Shown here: positions 1 to 7,231 of the stretch, in pieces
Position numbering within the stretch: the first letter of the stretch is position 1
Layout of the letters: each line of letters opens with the position of its first letter
NCBI GenBank assembly: GCA_947372535.1
Contig: CANBUA010000246.1
Location: 1-7,231 of the forward strand
Direction: 5' to 3'
Origin: Burkholderiales bacterium
GTDB lineage: Bacteria > Pseudomonadota > Gammaproteobacteria > Burkholderiales > Burkholderiaceae
Length of the DNA: 7,231 nt
Made by a program: the position numbers and the translations under genes
The notes under the pieces: model-generated
Told to the model about the DNA's origin: nothing
What the model saw: the letters and a program-made list of their open reading frames with translations, nothing else
Databases searched by the model: none

Positions 1-714
1 CGCCGCGTGATCGACGGCTTGGACCTGACGATCCGGGCCGGCGAGAAAATCGGCCTGGTGGGCCGCTCGGGCGCGGGCAAATCAACCATCGTGAACCTGC
101 TGCTGCGCTTCTACGATGTCGAATCGGGCCGGGTGCTGATCGATGGGCAGGATGTGGGCCAAGTCACGCAGGACAGCCTGCGCGCCCAGGTCGGCATGGT
201 CACGCAGGACACCTCGCTGCTGCACCGCTCCGTGCGCGACAACATCCTCTACGGCCGCCCAGATGCGCAGGACGAGGACATGGTCGCCTCGGCGCAAAAA
301 GCCGAGGCGCATGACTTCATTGCCGACCTGAGTGACCCCAAAGGCCGGACCGGCTACGACGCGCACGTGGGCGAGCGCGGCGTCAAACTGTCGGGCGGCC
401 AGCGCCAACGCATCGCCATTGCCCGCGTGATGCTCAAGGACGCCCCCATCCTCTTGCTGGACGAAGCCACCAGCGCGCTCGATTCGGAAGTCGAAGCCGC
501 CATCCAGGCCAGCTTGTACCGGCTGATGGAGGGCAAGACGGTGGTGGCCATTGCGCACCGGCTGTCGACCATCGCGGCCATGGACCGGTTGATCGTGCTC
601 GACCAGGGCCGCATCGTCGAGCAAGGCAGCCACAGCGAGTTACTGGCACAAGGTGGGCTGTATGCCAGGCTGTGGGCTCACCAGAGCGGCGGCTTCCTGG
701 GCGAGGAAGATTGA
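1..714 (+). CDS. ABC exporter-type transporter, C-terminal ATP-binding domain (5' partial)
   Basis: This is the nucleotide-binding domain of an ABC transporter of the MsbA/MdlB-like class, in which a membrane domain and an ATPase are fused; the membrane part would lie left of the window. Counting codons from base 1, the Walker A motif GRSGAGKST is at 21-29, the Q-loop glutamine at 69, the LSGGQ signature at 130-134, Walker B ending in Asp154-Glu155, the D-loop SALD at 158-161 and the switch histidine of IAHRLS at 186. All catalytic elements are intact, so the domain should bind and hydrolyse ATP. The frame is open from base 1 and ends at a TGA; the GTG at base 7 is an internal valine codon in the first strand of the domain, not a start. 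The substrate cannot be told from this domain. The gene converges on the Tim44-like gene, with a shared hairpin between them. Confidence 0.93.
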   Translation, partial: RRVIDGLDLTIRAGEKIGLVGRSGAGKSTIVNLLLRFYDVESGRVLIDGQDVGQVTQDSLRAQVGMVTQDTSLLHRSVRDNILYGRPDAQDEDMVASAQKAEAHDFIADLSDPKGRTGYDAHVGERGVKLSGGQRQRIAIARVMLKDAPILLLDEATSALDSEVEAAIQASLYRLMEGKTVVAIAHRLSTIAAMDRLIVLDQGRIVEQGSHSELLAQGGLYARLWAHQSGGFLGEED

Positions 715-726
715 CCTGAACAGCAA

Positions 727-764
727 AAAGCCTGATCACCGGTTTGACACGGCGATCAGGCTTT
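727..764. terminator. Bidirectional intrinsic terminator between convergent genes
   Basis: A perfect 11-bp inverted repeat, AAAGCCTGATC at 727-737 and GATCAGGCTTT at 754-764, encloses a 16-base loop. It lies 12 bases after the ABC transporter stop and 34 bases beyond the Tim44-like stop on the other strand. The A-rich outer edge on one side and T-rich edge on the other (run of five A at 725-729, TTT at 762-764) give a short U-tract in either direction, stronger for the minus-strand transcript. Position between two convergent stops fits termination of both genes. Confidence 0.8.
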
Positions 765-798
765 CATGGGGAAGCCGGTTCAGCACCGGCGGGGTCAA

Positions 799-1740
799 TC
801 AGGCCGTGACATCGATCGGCGTGATGCCGGCAATGGCCCAATCGCGGCTGTCATCCACCGGCTTGACCAGGTGCCACAGCTCGTTGAAGTTCTGCGCACC
901 GGCGTCGGCCTCTTCGCGGATCAGACCATGGAAGCGCACCGAGGCAATCCATTGCCCGGCTTCCTTGGTGGTCTCGACCAGTTCGGCGTCGAGCTGCACC
1001 ACATCGGTCTTCTGCTTGGCCGTGCCACGCTCTTGCAGGTCCAGGCGCAAAGAGGCGAACAGCTCGGGCGTGGTGAACTTGCGGATGTCCTCGATGTTGG
1101 CGTCGTCATTGGCCGCTTGCAGGCGGATGAAGATCATCTTGGCGATGCGCTCGAAACCGGCCGCATCAAAGCCGGGTGGCACGGCCAAAGCCGCAGCACC
1201 CAGCGAAGCACCGGCACCCAGAGGCGCGGCAACACCAGGCGTGAAAGCCTCACGCTGGAAGGGCGCTGGCTGCGCCGCTGTGGGCACAGCATAAGGCGCA
1301 CCGGCACCGGCCAGTTGAGGGCCCGCGCGGTTGGCATTGGGGCCGAAACGGCGCATCAGCCAGCCAATGACGAACATCGCGGCCACTGCCAGGAGGGCCA
1401 TCGTCATGAAATTGCCCAGCGCGGCGCCCATGCCGAAGTGGCTCATCAAGGCGGCGATGCCCAAGCCGGCAGCCAGGCCGGCAATCGGCCCCATCCAGGA
1501 GCGTTTGGGCTGGGCGGCTGGCGCAGCACCTGCCATGGGCGCGGCGGCCTGATTGGGTGTGGCCTGCTGAGCTGGGGCCTGGTTAGGCGTGGCGGCAGGT
1601 TGACGCGCGGGCATCTGGCGTTGCATGCCGGCCGGACGGCCGCCACCCAAGCGCTTGGCCTCGACATCCATGGACACGGCCAGCGTGCCTACGGAGGCCA
1701 CCACCATGGCCAGGGCCATCAAGCGGTTTTTCAGTTTCAT
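799..1740 (-). CDS. Tim44-like domain membrane protein
   Basis: A 313-residue protein. Residues 1-27 look like a signal sequence or N-terminal anchor (MKLKNR, a hydrophobic stretch, then VEA before KR). Residues 40-80 are a Pro/Ala/Gln-rich linker with two imperfect ten-residue repeats starting ATPNQ at 50 and 60. Two hydrophobic, probably membrane-spanning segments follow at about 81-103 (Gly/Ala-rich) and 109-130, closed by positive RRFG. A second flexible Ala/Pro/Gly segment leads to a C-terminal domain (about 190-311) of Tim44-like type, with FERIAKMIFIRLQAAND early and ELWHLVKPVDDSRDWAIAGI at the end. Bacterial Tim44-domain proteins are mostly uncharacterised; the domain is known from the mitochondrial import motor, but import should not be assumed here. 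The start is supported by AAGGA ten bases upstream (1751-1755). It is divergent from dbpA and convergent with the ABC gene. Confidence 0.85.
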   Translation of the reverse strand: MKLKNRLMALAMVVASVGTLAVSMDVEAKRLGGGRPAGMQRQMPARQPAATPNQAPAQQATPNQAAAPMAGAAPAAQPKRSWMGPIAGLAAGLGIAALMSHFGMGAALGNFMTMALLAVAAMFVIGWLMRRFGPNANRAGPQLAGAGAPYAVPTAAQPAPFQREAFTPGVAAPLGAGASLGAAALAVPPGFDAAGFERIAKMIFIRLQAANDDANIEDIRKFTTPELFASLRLDLQERGTAKQKTDVVQLDAELVETTKEAGQWIASVRFHGLIREEADAGAQNFNELWHLVKPVDDSRDWAIAGITPIDVTA

Positions 1741-1750
1741 GATCGGTCTG

Positions 1751-1755
1751 TCCTT
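1751..1755 (-). promoter_or_regulatory. Ribosome binding site of the Tim44-like gene
   Basis: Read on the minus strand, AAGGA stands ten bases before the ATG at 1740-1738. It fixes the start of the Tim44-like protein, although the reading frame stays open far upstream across dbpA on the antisense strand. Confidence 0.6.
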
Positions 1756-1776
1756 GCCCACAAGGGGCTGTTGAAT

Positions 1777-1814
1777 CACGGGCGCATGGTACGCAACAAA
1801 GTGCACCGCCCGTG
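1777..1814. repeat. 8-bp inverted repeat in the divergent promoter region
   Basis: CACGGGCG at 1777-1784 is matched perfectly by CGCCCGTG at 1807-1814, with a 22-base spacer. The repeat lies in the 150-bp region between the divergent Tim44-like and dbpA starts. It could be an operator or a hairpin in the Tim44-like 5' leader, but an 8-bp GC-rich repeat may also occur by chance. I see no confident sigma70 promoter for the minus strand here. Confidence 0.35.
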
Positions 1815-1877
1815 CGCGATAGATCGGGTCTGGCCTCACAGATTCAAGGCTTTGCAGCTTCTTTACAAAGCGCCCTG

Positions 1878-1883
1878 GATAAT
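1878..1883 (+). promoter_or_regulatory. Candidate -10 element of dbpA
   Basis: GATAAT matches the sigma70 -10 consensus at five of six positions and ends only seven bases before the dbpA ATG. No good -35 lies 16-18 bases upstream; TTGCAG at 1852-1857 is 20 bases away. If used, transcription would begin at or within a base or two of the start codon. There is also no convincing Shine-Dalgarno sequence in front of this ATG, which agrees with a leaderless message. Confidence 0.4.
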
Positions 1884-1890
1884 CGGGCCC

Positions 1891-3285
<1,395 letters not shown>

Positions 3286-3301
3286 TTTCTCGCACATCAA
3301 T

Positions 3302-3333
3302 GCCCCATGAACATGGGGCTCTCCCTGAATTTT
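3302..3333 (+). terminator. Hairpin after dbpA, possible terminator
   Basis: GCCCCATG at 3302-3309 and CATGGGGC at 3312-3319 form a near-continuous palindrome that can fold as a seven-bp stem with a GAAC loop. It begins 16 bases after the dbpA stop. The T-run comes late (TTTT at 3330-3333, about ten bases after the stem), so as an intrinsic terminator it is imperfect. A symmetric operator for the following hydrolase gene is the alternative. Confidence 0.45.
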
Positions 3334-3404
3334 CGCTTACATTGCCATGCGATGGAAGTCGTTTTGCTCGACATCCGGAATTTACCTTCCACAGCAAAGC
3401 AAAC

Positions 3405-3410
3405 AGGGAG
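3405..3410 (+). promoter_or_regulatory. Ribosome binding site deciding the hydrolase start
   Basis: AGGGAG lies five bases before the ATG at 3416. An in-frame ATG 23 codons upstream (3347) has no comparable site and would place an extra polar, cysteine-containing stretch before the signal peptide, so 3416 is preferred. Confidence 0.7.
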
Positions 3411-3415
3411 TTCAA

Positions 3416-5317
3416 ATGTCAGAAAAAGCACGAAGCGGCCTGGCCCGCTTTTCCTGGGCCATGGCGGCCCTCCTCTGCGCGAACAGCGTGTTCGCGCAAG
3501 AGGTTGTTACCAACGGTACGATCGAAGGCGGCGGCACCGCGCTGACCCAAAACACCAACATCACCGGCATCCTGGCCAATGGTTGGGCGGACAACACCTG
3601 GCAGACCGGGCCAGGTGCCTACAGCGTGAAGTACGCGCTGGACACGTCCACTAAATATGCCGGCAAGACCAGCTTGTCGGTGACCTCTGTCAATGCCAAG
3701 CCCCAGTTCTATGCATCCTTGCTGCTCAAGCGCGGGAAGAAGTACACAGCCACGGTTTACTTGCGCGCCAGCGCCGCCCAGGAAGTGCAGGTGCAGTTGC
3801 GCCCCCAAGCCTCCTACACGCCTTACGGTATGGCTTCGCCCACGCTGCCCAAACCTACGCTCCTCAGCTCGGGCTGGACCAAAGTGACGCTGGAGGCTGA
3901 TGCGCCTCTCAATGCCGACGAGGTCTGGGGCGGCTTGTTCATCGTGGCCCAGACCCCCGGCACGATCTGGGTCGACAACGCATCCGTCATTGAGGCCCCC
4001 GCCACGCAGGCCGTCGTCCGCAAAGGTCAGTCGATCGGCAAAGACTACTTCGGCGTCCACATCCACCGCGACGTGAACTGGCCTGACCTGGGCGGCACGG
4101 TCGGCGCGGATCGCTTCTGGGATGGCGCGGGCGTCCAGCTCAGCGGCATCTTCCCCACCTCCGACCTGAACAAGGCCAACTGGACCCTGTTCGATGCGCG
4201 CATTGCACGCGCCCAGAAAAACGGTGCCGACATGCTGATGGTCCTGGGTGGCAACATCCCTTCATGGGCTTCCAGCGACAAAACAGGCCAGGATGTCACG
4301 TGCAGCCTGTACTCCACCAAAAACGATGCCAATGGCAAACCCATTCCTGGCACCGGCGTGGGCGAAGGCGCACCGCCGAAAGACCGCACGGTCTGGAAGA
4401 ACATGATCAAGGCCGTCGTGGCACGGGCCGCCGGCCGCATTAAGTATTGGGAAGTCTGGAACGAGCCCTACATCTGCGGCCAATTCGGCATCCGCCGCCC
4501 GACCGACAACGTCAAGTACCTGGTCGATCTGGCCAATGATGCGGCCACCATCATCAAGGCCAACGGCAACCCCAACAAGCTGGTGGTGCTGAGCCCCAGT
4601 TTTGCATTCGAGCGACTCGATTTCGTGGACGCTTACCTGGCCCAGGGCGGCGGCAACTACTTCGATGTGGTCTCGGTGCATGCTTACGATTATTTCCTCA
4701 ACCAGCGGCTGGGCGCCAATCCAGCCAGCGGCCGCCCCGATGCACCCGAGACCATGTTCGTTCGGGAACACCACGTCCTGAACCTCAAGAACATCCTGAA
4801 TAAGTACAGCCTGGGCAGCAAGCCCATCTGGGACACCGAATCGGGCTACATGTACGCTGCCAATGCCGACGGCTCACCCAACGACAGCAAGGGCGCGCCT
4901 TACGTGGCCCGCCACCTGCTGCTGACCTCACTGGCAGGCCTGGACCGCACCTACTACTACAGCTGGGATCATCACGACAACGTCGTGGCCCTCAGCCGTG
5001 AAATCGATGCGCCCAACAGCGGCAACTACACCAAGGGCGATGCCGGCCTGGCTTACCAGAACATGGCCAAGTGGCTGACCGGCGCACAGATCATCGATGT
5101 GGTCAGCCCGGCTGAACTGGGCAAGCCATGGACCGTGACGATCAAGCGCACAGCCACGGGCACCACCGAGTACATCGTGTGGGAGCCTACCGGCACCTTG
5201 ATCGATTACGCCTTGCCTCCCGGCACGGCGTACGCTTCGTCGTTGTTGGGCGTCAAGTCCAGCGCGACGGGCAGTGTCAAGGTCGATGGCTGGCCTCAGT
5301 TGCTGACCAGCTACTGA
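3416..5317 (+). CDS. Secreted glycoside hydrolase, CBM-like module plus GH39/PslG-like barrel
   Basis: A 633-residue exported protein. Residues 1-27 are a Sec signal peptide with cleavage likely after SVFA (27/28); Cys21 is not in a good lipobox. Residues about 29-195 look like a jelly-roll carbohydrate-binding module of the CBM4/9 type, beginning VVTNGTIEGGG and ending TIWVDNASVIE. From about 202 (KDYFGVHIHRD) a clan GH-A barrel follows, resembling GH39 and the exopolysaccharide hydrolase PslG. Likely acid/base is Glu350 in EVWNEP and likely nucleophile Glu475 in PIWDTESGY. Residues about 562-633 look like a C-terminal beta domain. The mature chain has only two cysteines, 296 and 354. The role is probably cleavage of an extracellular polysaccharide in the periplasm or outside; substrate is unknown. 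No polysaccharide synthesis genes are next to it. Family assignment is from motif memory; a different GH-A family remains possible. Confidence 0.82.
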   Translation: MSEKARSGLARFSWAMAALLCANSVFAQEVVTNGTIEGGGTALTQNTNITGILANGWADNTWQTGPGAYSVKYALDTSTKYAGKTSLSVTSVNAKPQFYASLLLKRGKKYTATVYLRASAAQEVQVQLRPQASYTPYGMASPTLPKPTLLSSGWTKVTLEADAPLNADEVWGGLFIVAQTPGTIWVDNASVIEAPATQAVVRKGQSIGKDYFGVHIHRDVNWPDLGGTVGADRFWDGAGVQLSGIFPTSDLNKANWTLFDARIARAQKNGADMLMVLGGNIPSWASSDKTGQDVTCSLYSTKNDANGKPIPGTGVGEGAPPKDRTVWKNMIKAVVARAAGRIKYWEVWNEPYICGQFGIRRPTDNVKYLVDLANDAATIIKANGNPNKLVVLSPSFAFERLDFVDAYLAQGGGNYFDVVSVHAYDYFLNQRLGANPASGRPDAPETMFVREHHVLNLKNILNKYSLGSKPIWDTESGYMYAANADGSPNDSKGAPYVARHLLLTSLAGLDRTYYYSWDHHDNVVALSREIDAPNSGNYTKGDAGLAYQNMAKWLTGAQIIDVVSPAELGKPWTVTIKRTATGTTEYIVWEPTGTLIDYALPPGTAYASSLLGVKSSATGSVKVDGWPQLLTSY

Positions 5318-5330
5318 TCCGTTGAAACAG

Positions 5331-5382
5331 GATTCCCGGCGCTAGGATGTGGACACAACATCCAAACTCCGGGAATTTTTTT
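5331..5382 (+). terminator. Intrinsic terminator after the hydrolase, abutting the next start codon
   Basis: ATTCCCGG at 5332-5339 pairs perfectly with CCGGGAAT at 5369-5376 (plus a G-U pair at 5331/5377), followed by T up to 5382, seven in all counting the pairing T. Between the arms a second perfect stem forms, GGATGT at 5345-5350 with ACATCC at 5358-5363, so the whole folds as an elongated terminator starting 14 bases after the hydrolase stop. The T-run ends two bases before the ATG of the acetyltransferase gene, and the 3' arm holds the only Shine-Dalgarno-like bases (GGGA, 5371-5374). Confidence 0.7.
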
Positions 5383-5383
5383 C

Positions 5384-6172
5384 ATGAACTCCAGCCTAGA
5401 AGATCTGGCCGATCAGAACATCGTGCGGGCCACACGCGTGCATGCCACCTGGCAACAAACGTCACGCCTTCATGAAGCCGACGGCCTCTTGATGCACCAG
5501 GGCACACTGCCCTTGCCCCTGCCATTTCAGAACTGCGTGCTGCGCCTGGACACCAAAGTCCCGCCTGCCAAAGTCATCGAACAAGCCGATGTTTTTTTTG
5601 GCCAAGGATCGGCCAATCCGTACGCGGTGATCACCCGCAGCCGCCGTGACGACGACCTGGATTGGCACCTGCGTGAATCAGGCTTCCATCTACAGGGCGA
5701 TGCCCCGGCCATGCTGACCGAAGCGCCGATCGCCGGCCCCACCCTGGACAATCGCTGGCGTCTGCGAGCCGTCACACAGACGTGCGAGCTAGAAGGATTC
5801 GTCCAGGTGTGCGCGGACGCCTATGCCTCGCTGGGTCTGCCACCGACATTCACGCCCAGCTACTTCACCCGGCCCGAGGGCCTCCTCGCCCCCGACGTTT
5901 CCATGATCATGGCTTACGACGCTGAAAGCGACCGTCCCATGTCGGCGGCCATCGCACTCCACCATGCCGACACCGCTGGCATCTATTGGGTGGGGACCCG
6001 GCCCGAGGCACGTGGCGCCCACCTGGCCAAGGCCTGCACCGCCGCCGCCACGAACTTGGCCCTGGCGCGCGGCAGCCGTGCGGTCACCTTGCAGGCCACC
6101 CCCATGGGCGAGGGCGCCTACCGGCAGCTTGGTTACCGTGAATATGCCCGCCAGAAGCGCTGGAGCCGCTGA
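5384..6172 (+). CDS. GNAT-family N-acetyltransferase
   Basis: A 262-residue cytoplasmic protein of two parts. Residues about 1-115 are the N-terminal half seen in a two-part GNAT group (features such as QNCVLRLD at 49-56, QADVFFGQG at 67-75, DLDWHLRESGFH at 91-102). Residues about 125-255 are the GNAT fold: core strand MSAAIALHH at 186-194, strand GIYWVGT at 199-205, acetyl-CoA loop and helix at 206-228, and the closing GAYRQLGYREY at 244-254. The expected Q/R-x-x-G-x-G/A loop reads RGAHLA at 210-215, so the usual fourth-position glycine is His213. The acceptor substrate cannot be told. The next in-frame Met (37) would cut into the N-terminal domain, so 5384 is the best start even though a terminator stands right before it. 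A run of eight T encodes Val70-Phe-Phe. Confidence 0.83.
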   Translation: MNSSLEDLADQNIVRATRVHATWQQTSRLHEADGLLMHQGTLPLPLPFQNCVLRLDTKVPPAKVIEQADVFFGQGSANPYAVITRSRRDDDLDWHLRESGFHLQGDAPAMLTEAPIAGPTLDNRWRLRAVTQTCELEGFVQVCADAYASLGLPPTFTPSYFTRPEGLLAPDVSMIMAYDAESDRPMSAAIALHHADTAGIYWVGTRPEARGAHLAKACTAAATNLALARGSRAVTLQATPMGEGAYRQLGYREYARQKRWSR

Positions 6173-6238
6173 CCGGGGATACGCGTCACCTGGGAAAGGC
6201 CCCTGATCTGGGCGGGCGGCGCTGGCCTAAAACGCCAT

Positions 6239-6271
6239 AGGCTGGGATAATGGAAGGTTGCCCCCCAGCCT
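6239..6271. repeat. 8-bp inverted repeat around the ygiQ promoter region
   Basis: AGGCTGGG at 6239-6246 is matched by CCCAGCCT at 6264-6271 with a 17-base spacer. The left arm touches the GATAAT element and the right arm would fall just after the predicted transcription start, a placement that would suit a repressor site. It may be chance in GC-rich sequence. Confidence 0.3.
6246..6251 (+). promoter_or_regulatory. Candidate -10 element of ygiQ
   Basis: GATAAT, the same hexamer as before dbpA, lies 48 bases before the ygiQ ATG and would give a leader of about 40 bases. The -35 position (around 6223-6228, TGGCCT) is weak. The 127-base gap between the acetyltransferase stop and this gene has no strong terminator, so some read-through from upstream is possible. 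Confidence 0.4.
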
Positions 6272-6299
6272 GCTTGATACGCACCGACGCGTCAGTCCC

Positions 6300-7231
6300 A
6301 TGTCCCCCACCCTTGCCGCGCCCGTCATCGAGCTGCCCTCTGCAGCGCCTCCGGCTTTCCCGCTGGCCAAGCCCTTGAGCAGCTACGCGCCGTTCTGGGC
6401 CACGCGCTCGGGCCAGGCCAGGTTCCTGCCCACCACCCGCGCCGAGATGGACCAGCTGGGTTGGGACAGCTGCGACATCGTCATCGTCACGGGCGATGCC
6501 TATGTGGACCATCCGAGCTTCGGCATGGCCGTGATCGGCCGCATGCTGGAGAACCAGGGCTTTCGCGTGGGCATCATCGCCCAGCCCGACTGGCTGAGCG
6601 CCGAGCCCTTCAGGGCCCTGGGCAAGCCCAACCTATTCTGGGGCGTGACAGCGGGCAACATGGACTCCATGATCAACCGCTACACGGCTGATCGCAAAAT
6701 CCGCAGCGACGACGCCTACACCCCCGGCGGTCAGGGCGGCGCACGGCCCGACCGCTGCTCGGCCGTCTATGCCCAGCGTTGCCGCGAAGCCTTCAAGGAC
6801 GTGCCCATCGTCATGGGCGGCATCGAGGCCTCGCTGCGCCGCATCGCCCACTACGATTATTGGCAGGACAAGGTGCGCCGCTCCATCCTGATGGACGCCA
6901 AGGCCGACATCCTGCTGTACGGCAACGCCGAGCGCGCCATCGTCGAGATCGCCCACCGCCTGGCGGCCAAAGAGCCCATCGAGGCCATCACCGATGTGCG
7001 CGGCACCGCCTTCATTCGCCGCCGCAACGACCCATCGGCCGAGGGCTGGTTCGAGTTGGACTCGACCGAGGTGGACATGCCCGGCCGCATCGACCAGCAC
7101 ATCAATCCCTACATGACCACCGGTCAGCAGGCGGCCGAGCAAGGTGGCAGTTGCGCCCTGGAAGAAGCCGGCGAGTTCGATCCGACCAAGCCAAAGGCAC
7201 CACAGGCCGATCTGGCCGATGGCGCCAAGCC
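6300..7231 (+). CDS. ygiQ: YgiQ-family radical SAM protein, N-terminal part (3' partial)
   Basis: The first 310 codons of a YgiQ (UPF0313) protein; full-length members have roughly 700-770 residues. The window holds the N-terminal domain: [18 protein letters not shown] from 42 to 59, [13 protein letters not shown] at 63-75, [12 protein letters not shown] and [20 protein letters not shown] after it, then [16 protein letters not shown] and the end of the domain near [12 protein letters not shown]. The last 40 codons are a variable Ala/Glu/Pro-rich linker. The CxxxCxxC motif that would bind the 4Fe-4S cluster lies beyond the right edge, so radical SAM chemistry is known from the family, not seen here. 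Biological function is not established to my knowledge. The ATG at 6300 has no clear Shine-Dalgarno sequence; the frame is open some distance upstream, but homology starts around residue 30, so this start is reasonable rather than certain. Confidence 0.93.
   Translation, partial: MSPTLAAPVIELPSAAPPAFPLAKPLSSYAPFWATRSGQARFLPTTRAEMDQLGWDSCDIVIVTGDAYVDHPSFGMAVIGRMLENQGFRVGIIAQPDWLSAEPFRALGKPNLFWGVTAGNMDSMINRYTADRKIRSDDAYTPGGQGGARPDRCSAVYAQRCREAFKDVPIVMGGIEASLRRIAHYDYWQDKVRRSILMDAKADILLYGNAERAIVEIAHRLAAKEPIEAITDVRGTAFIRRRNDPSAEGWFELDSTEVDMPGRIDQHINPYMTTGQQAAEQGGSCALEEAGEFDPTKPKAPQADLADGAK

Noticed and set aside
82..633. Minus-strand open frame within the ABC transporter domain
   Set aside because: It lies wholly opposite a fully motif-conserved ATPase domain and its translation is low-complexity, His/Gln/Val-rich shadow sequence.
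766..1890. In-frame upstream extension of dbpA by 375 codons
   Set aside because: It is antisense to the Tim44-like gene in codon register; in GC-rich DNA the reverse complements of stops (TTA, CTA, TCA) are rare sense codons, so long mirror frames are expected. Protein homology starts at 1891.
3347..3415. Earlier ATG for the hydrolase
   Set aside because: No ribosome site, and it would bury the signal peptide behind 23 extra residues; AGGGAG at 3405-3410 favours 3416.
6181..6294. ACGCGTCA occurring twice (6181-6188 and 6287-6294)
   Set aside because: An eight-base direct repeat containing a common GC-rich palindrome is expected by chance; no element boundaries accompany it.
6633..7142. Minus-strand open frame opposite ygiQ
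   Set aside because: ygiQ on the plus strand is open through the window edge with strong family motifs; the opposite frame has no start signal or domain.

Overview
The window reads as an ordinary stretch of chromosome from a GC-rich betaproteobacterium, most likely order Burkholderiales. This rests on inference from the high-GC codon use and on the style of the DbpA, YgiQ, Tim44-like and GNAT proteins; no rRNA or other taxonomic marker is present. There are six protein genes, two of them cut by the window edges. I see no RNA genes, insertion sequences, CRISPR arrays, attachment sites or origin, and no gene-free stretch longer than 300 bases.

Layout from left to right. (1) 1-714 (+): the ATP-binding domain ending an ABC exporter-type protein, running in from the left. 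(2) 727-764: a perfect 11-bp inverted repeat between two convergent genes, probably a shared bidirectional terminator. (3) 799-1740 (-): an exported or inner-membrane Tim44-domain protein. (4) 1741-1890: a 150-bp divergent promoter region with an 8-bp inverted repeat and a -10-like element so close to the dbpA start that the message may be leaderless. (5) 1891-3285 (+): dbpA, a DEAD-box RNA helicase for 50S ribosome assembly. (6) 3416-5317 (+): a secreted two-domain glycoside hydrolase, a jelly-roll carbohydrate-binding-like module followed by a clan GH-A barrel resembling GH39/PslG. (7) 5384-6172 (+): a GNAT acetyltransferase whose start codon directly follows what looks like the terminator of the hydrolase. 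(8) 6300-7231 (+): the N-terminal part of a YgiQ-family radical SAM protein, running out at the right.

The genes do not form one pathway. dbpA and ygiQ are conserved core-type genes. The hydrolase is the most accessory-looking gene, yet no polysaccharide synthesis or export genes stand beside it. Hairpins after most genes suggest several separate transcription units. I did not find a convincing new multi-gene system. The points most worth a second look are the terminator/start overlap at 5331-5386, the cysteine pair next to the hydrolase active site, the possible leaderless start of dbpA, and the altered acetyl-CoA loop of the GNAT protein.
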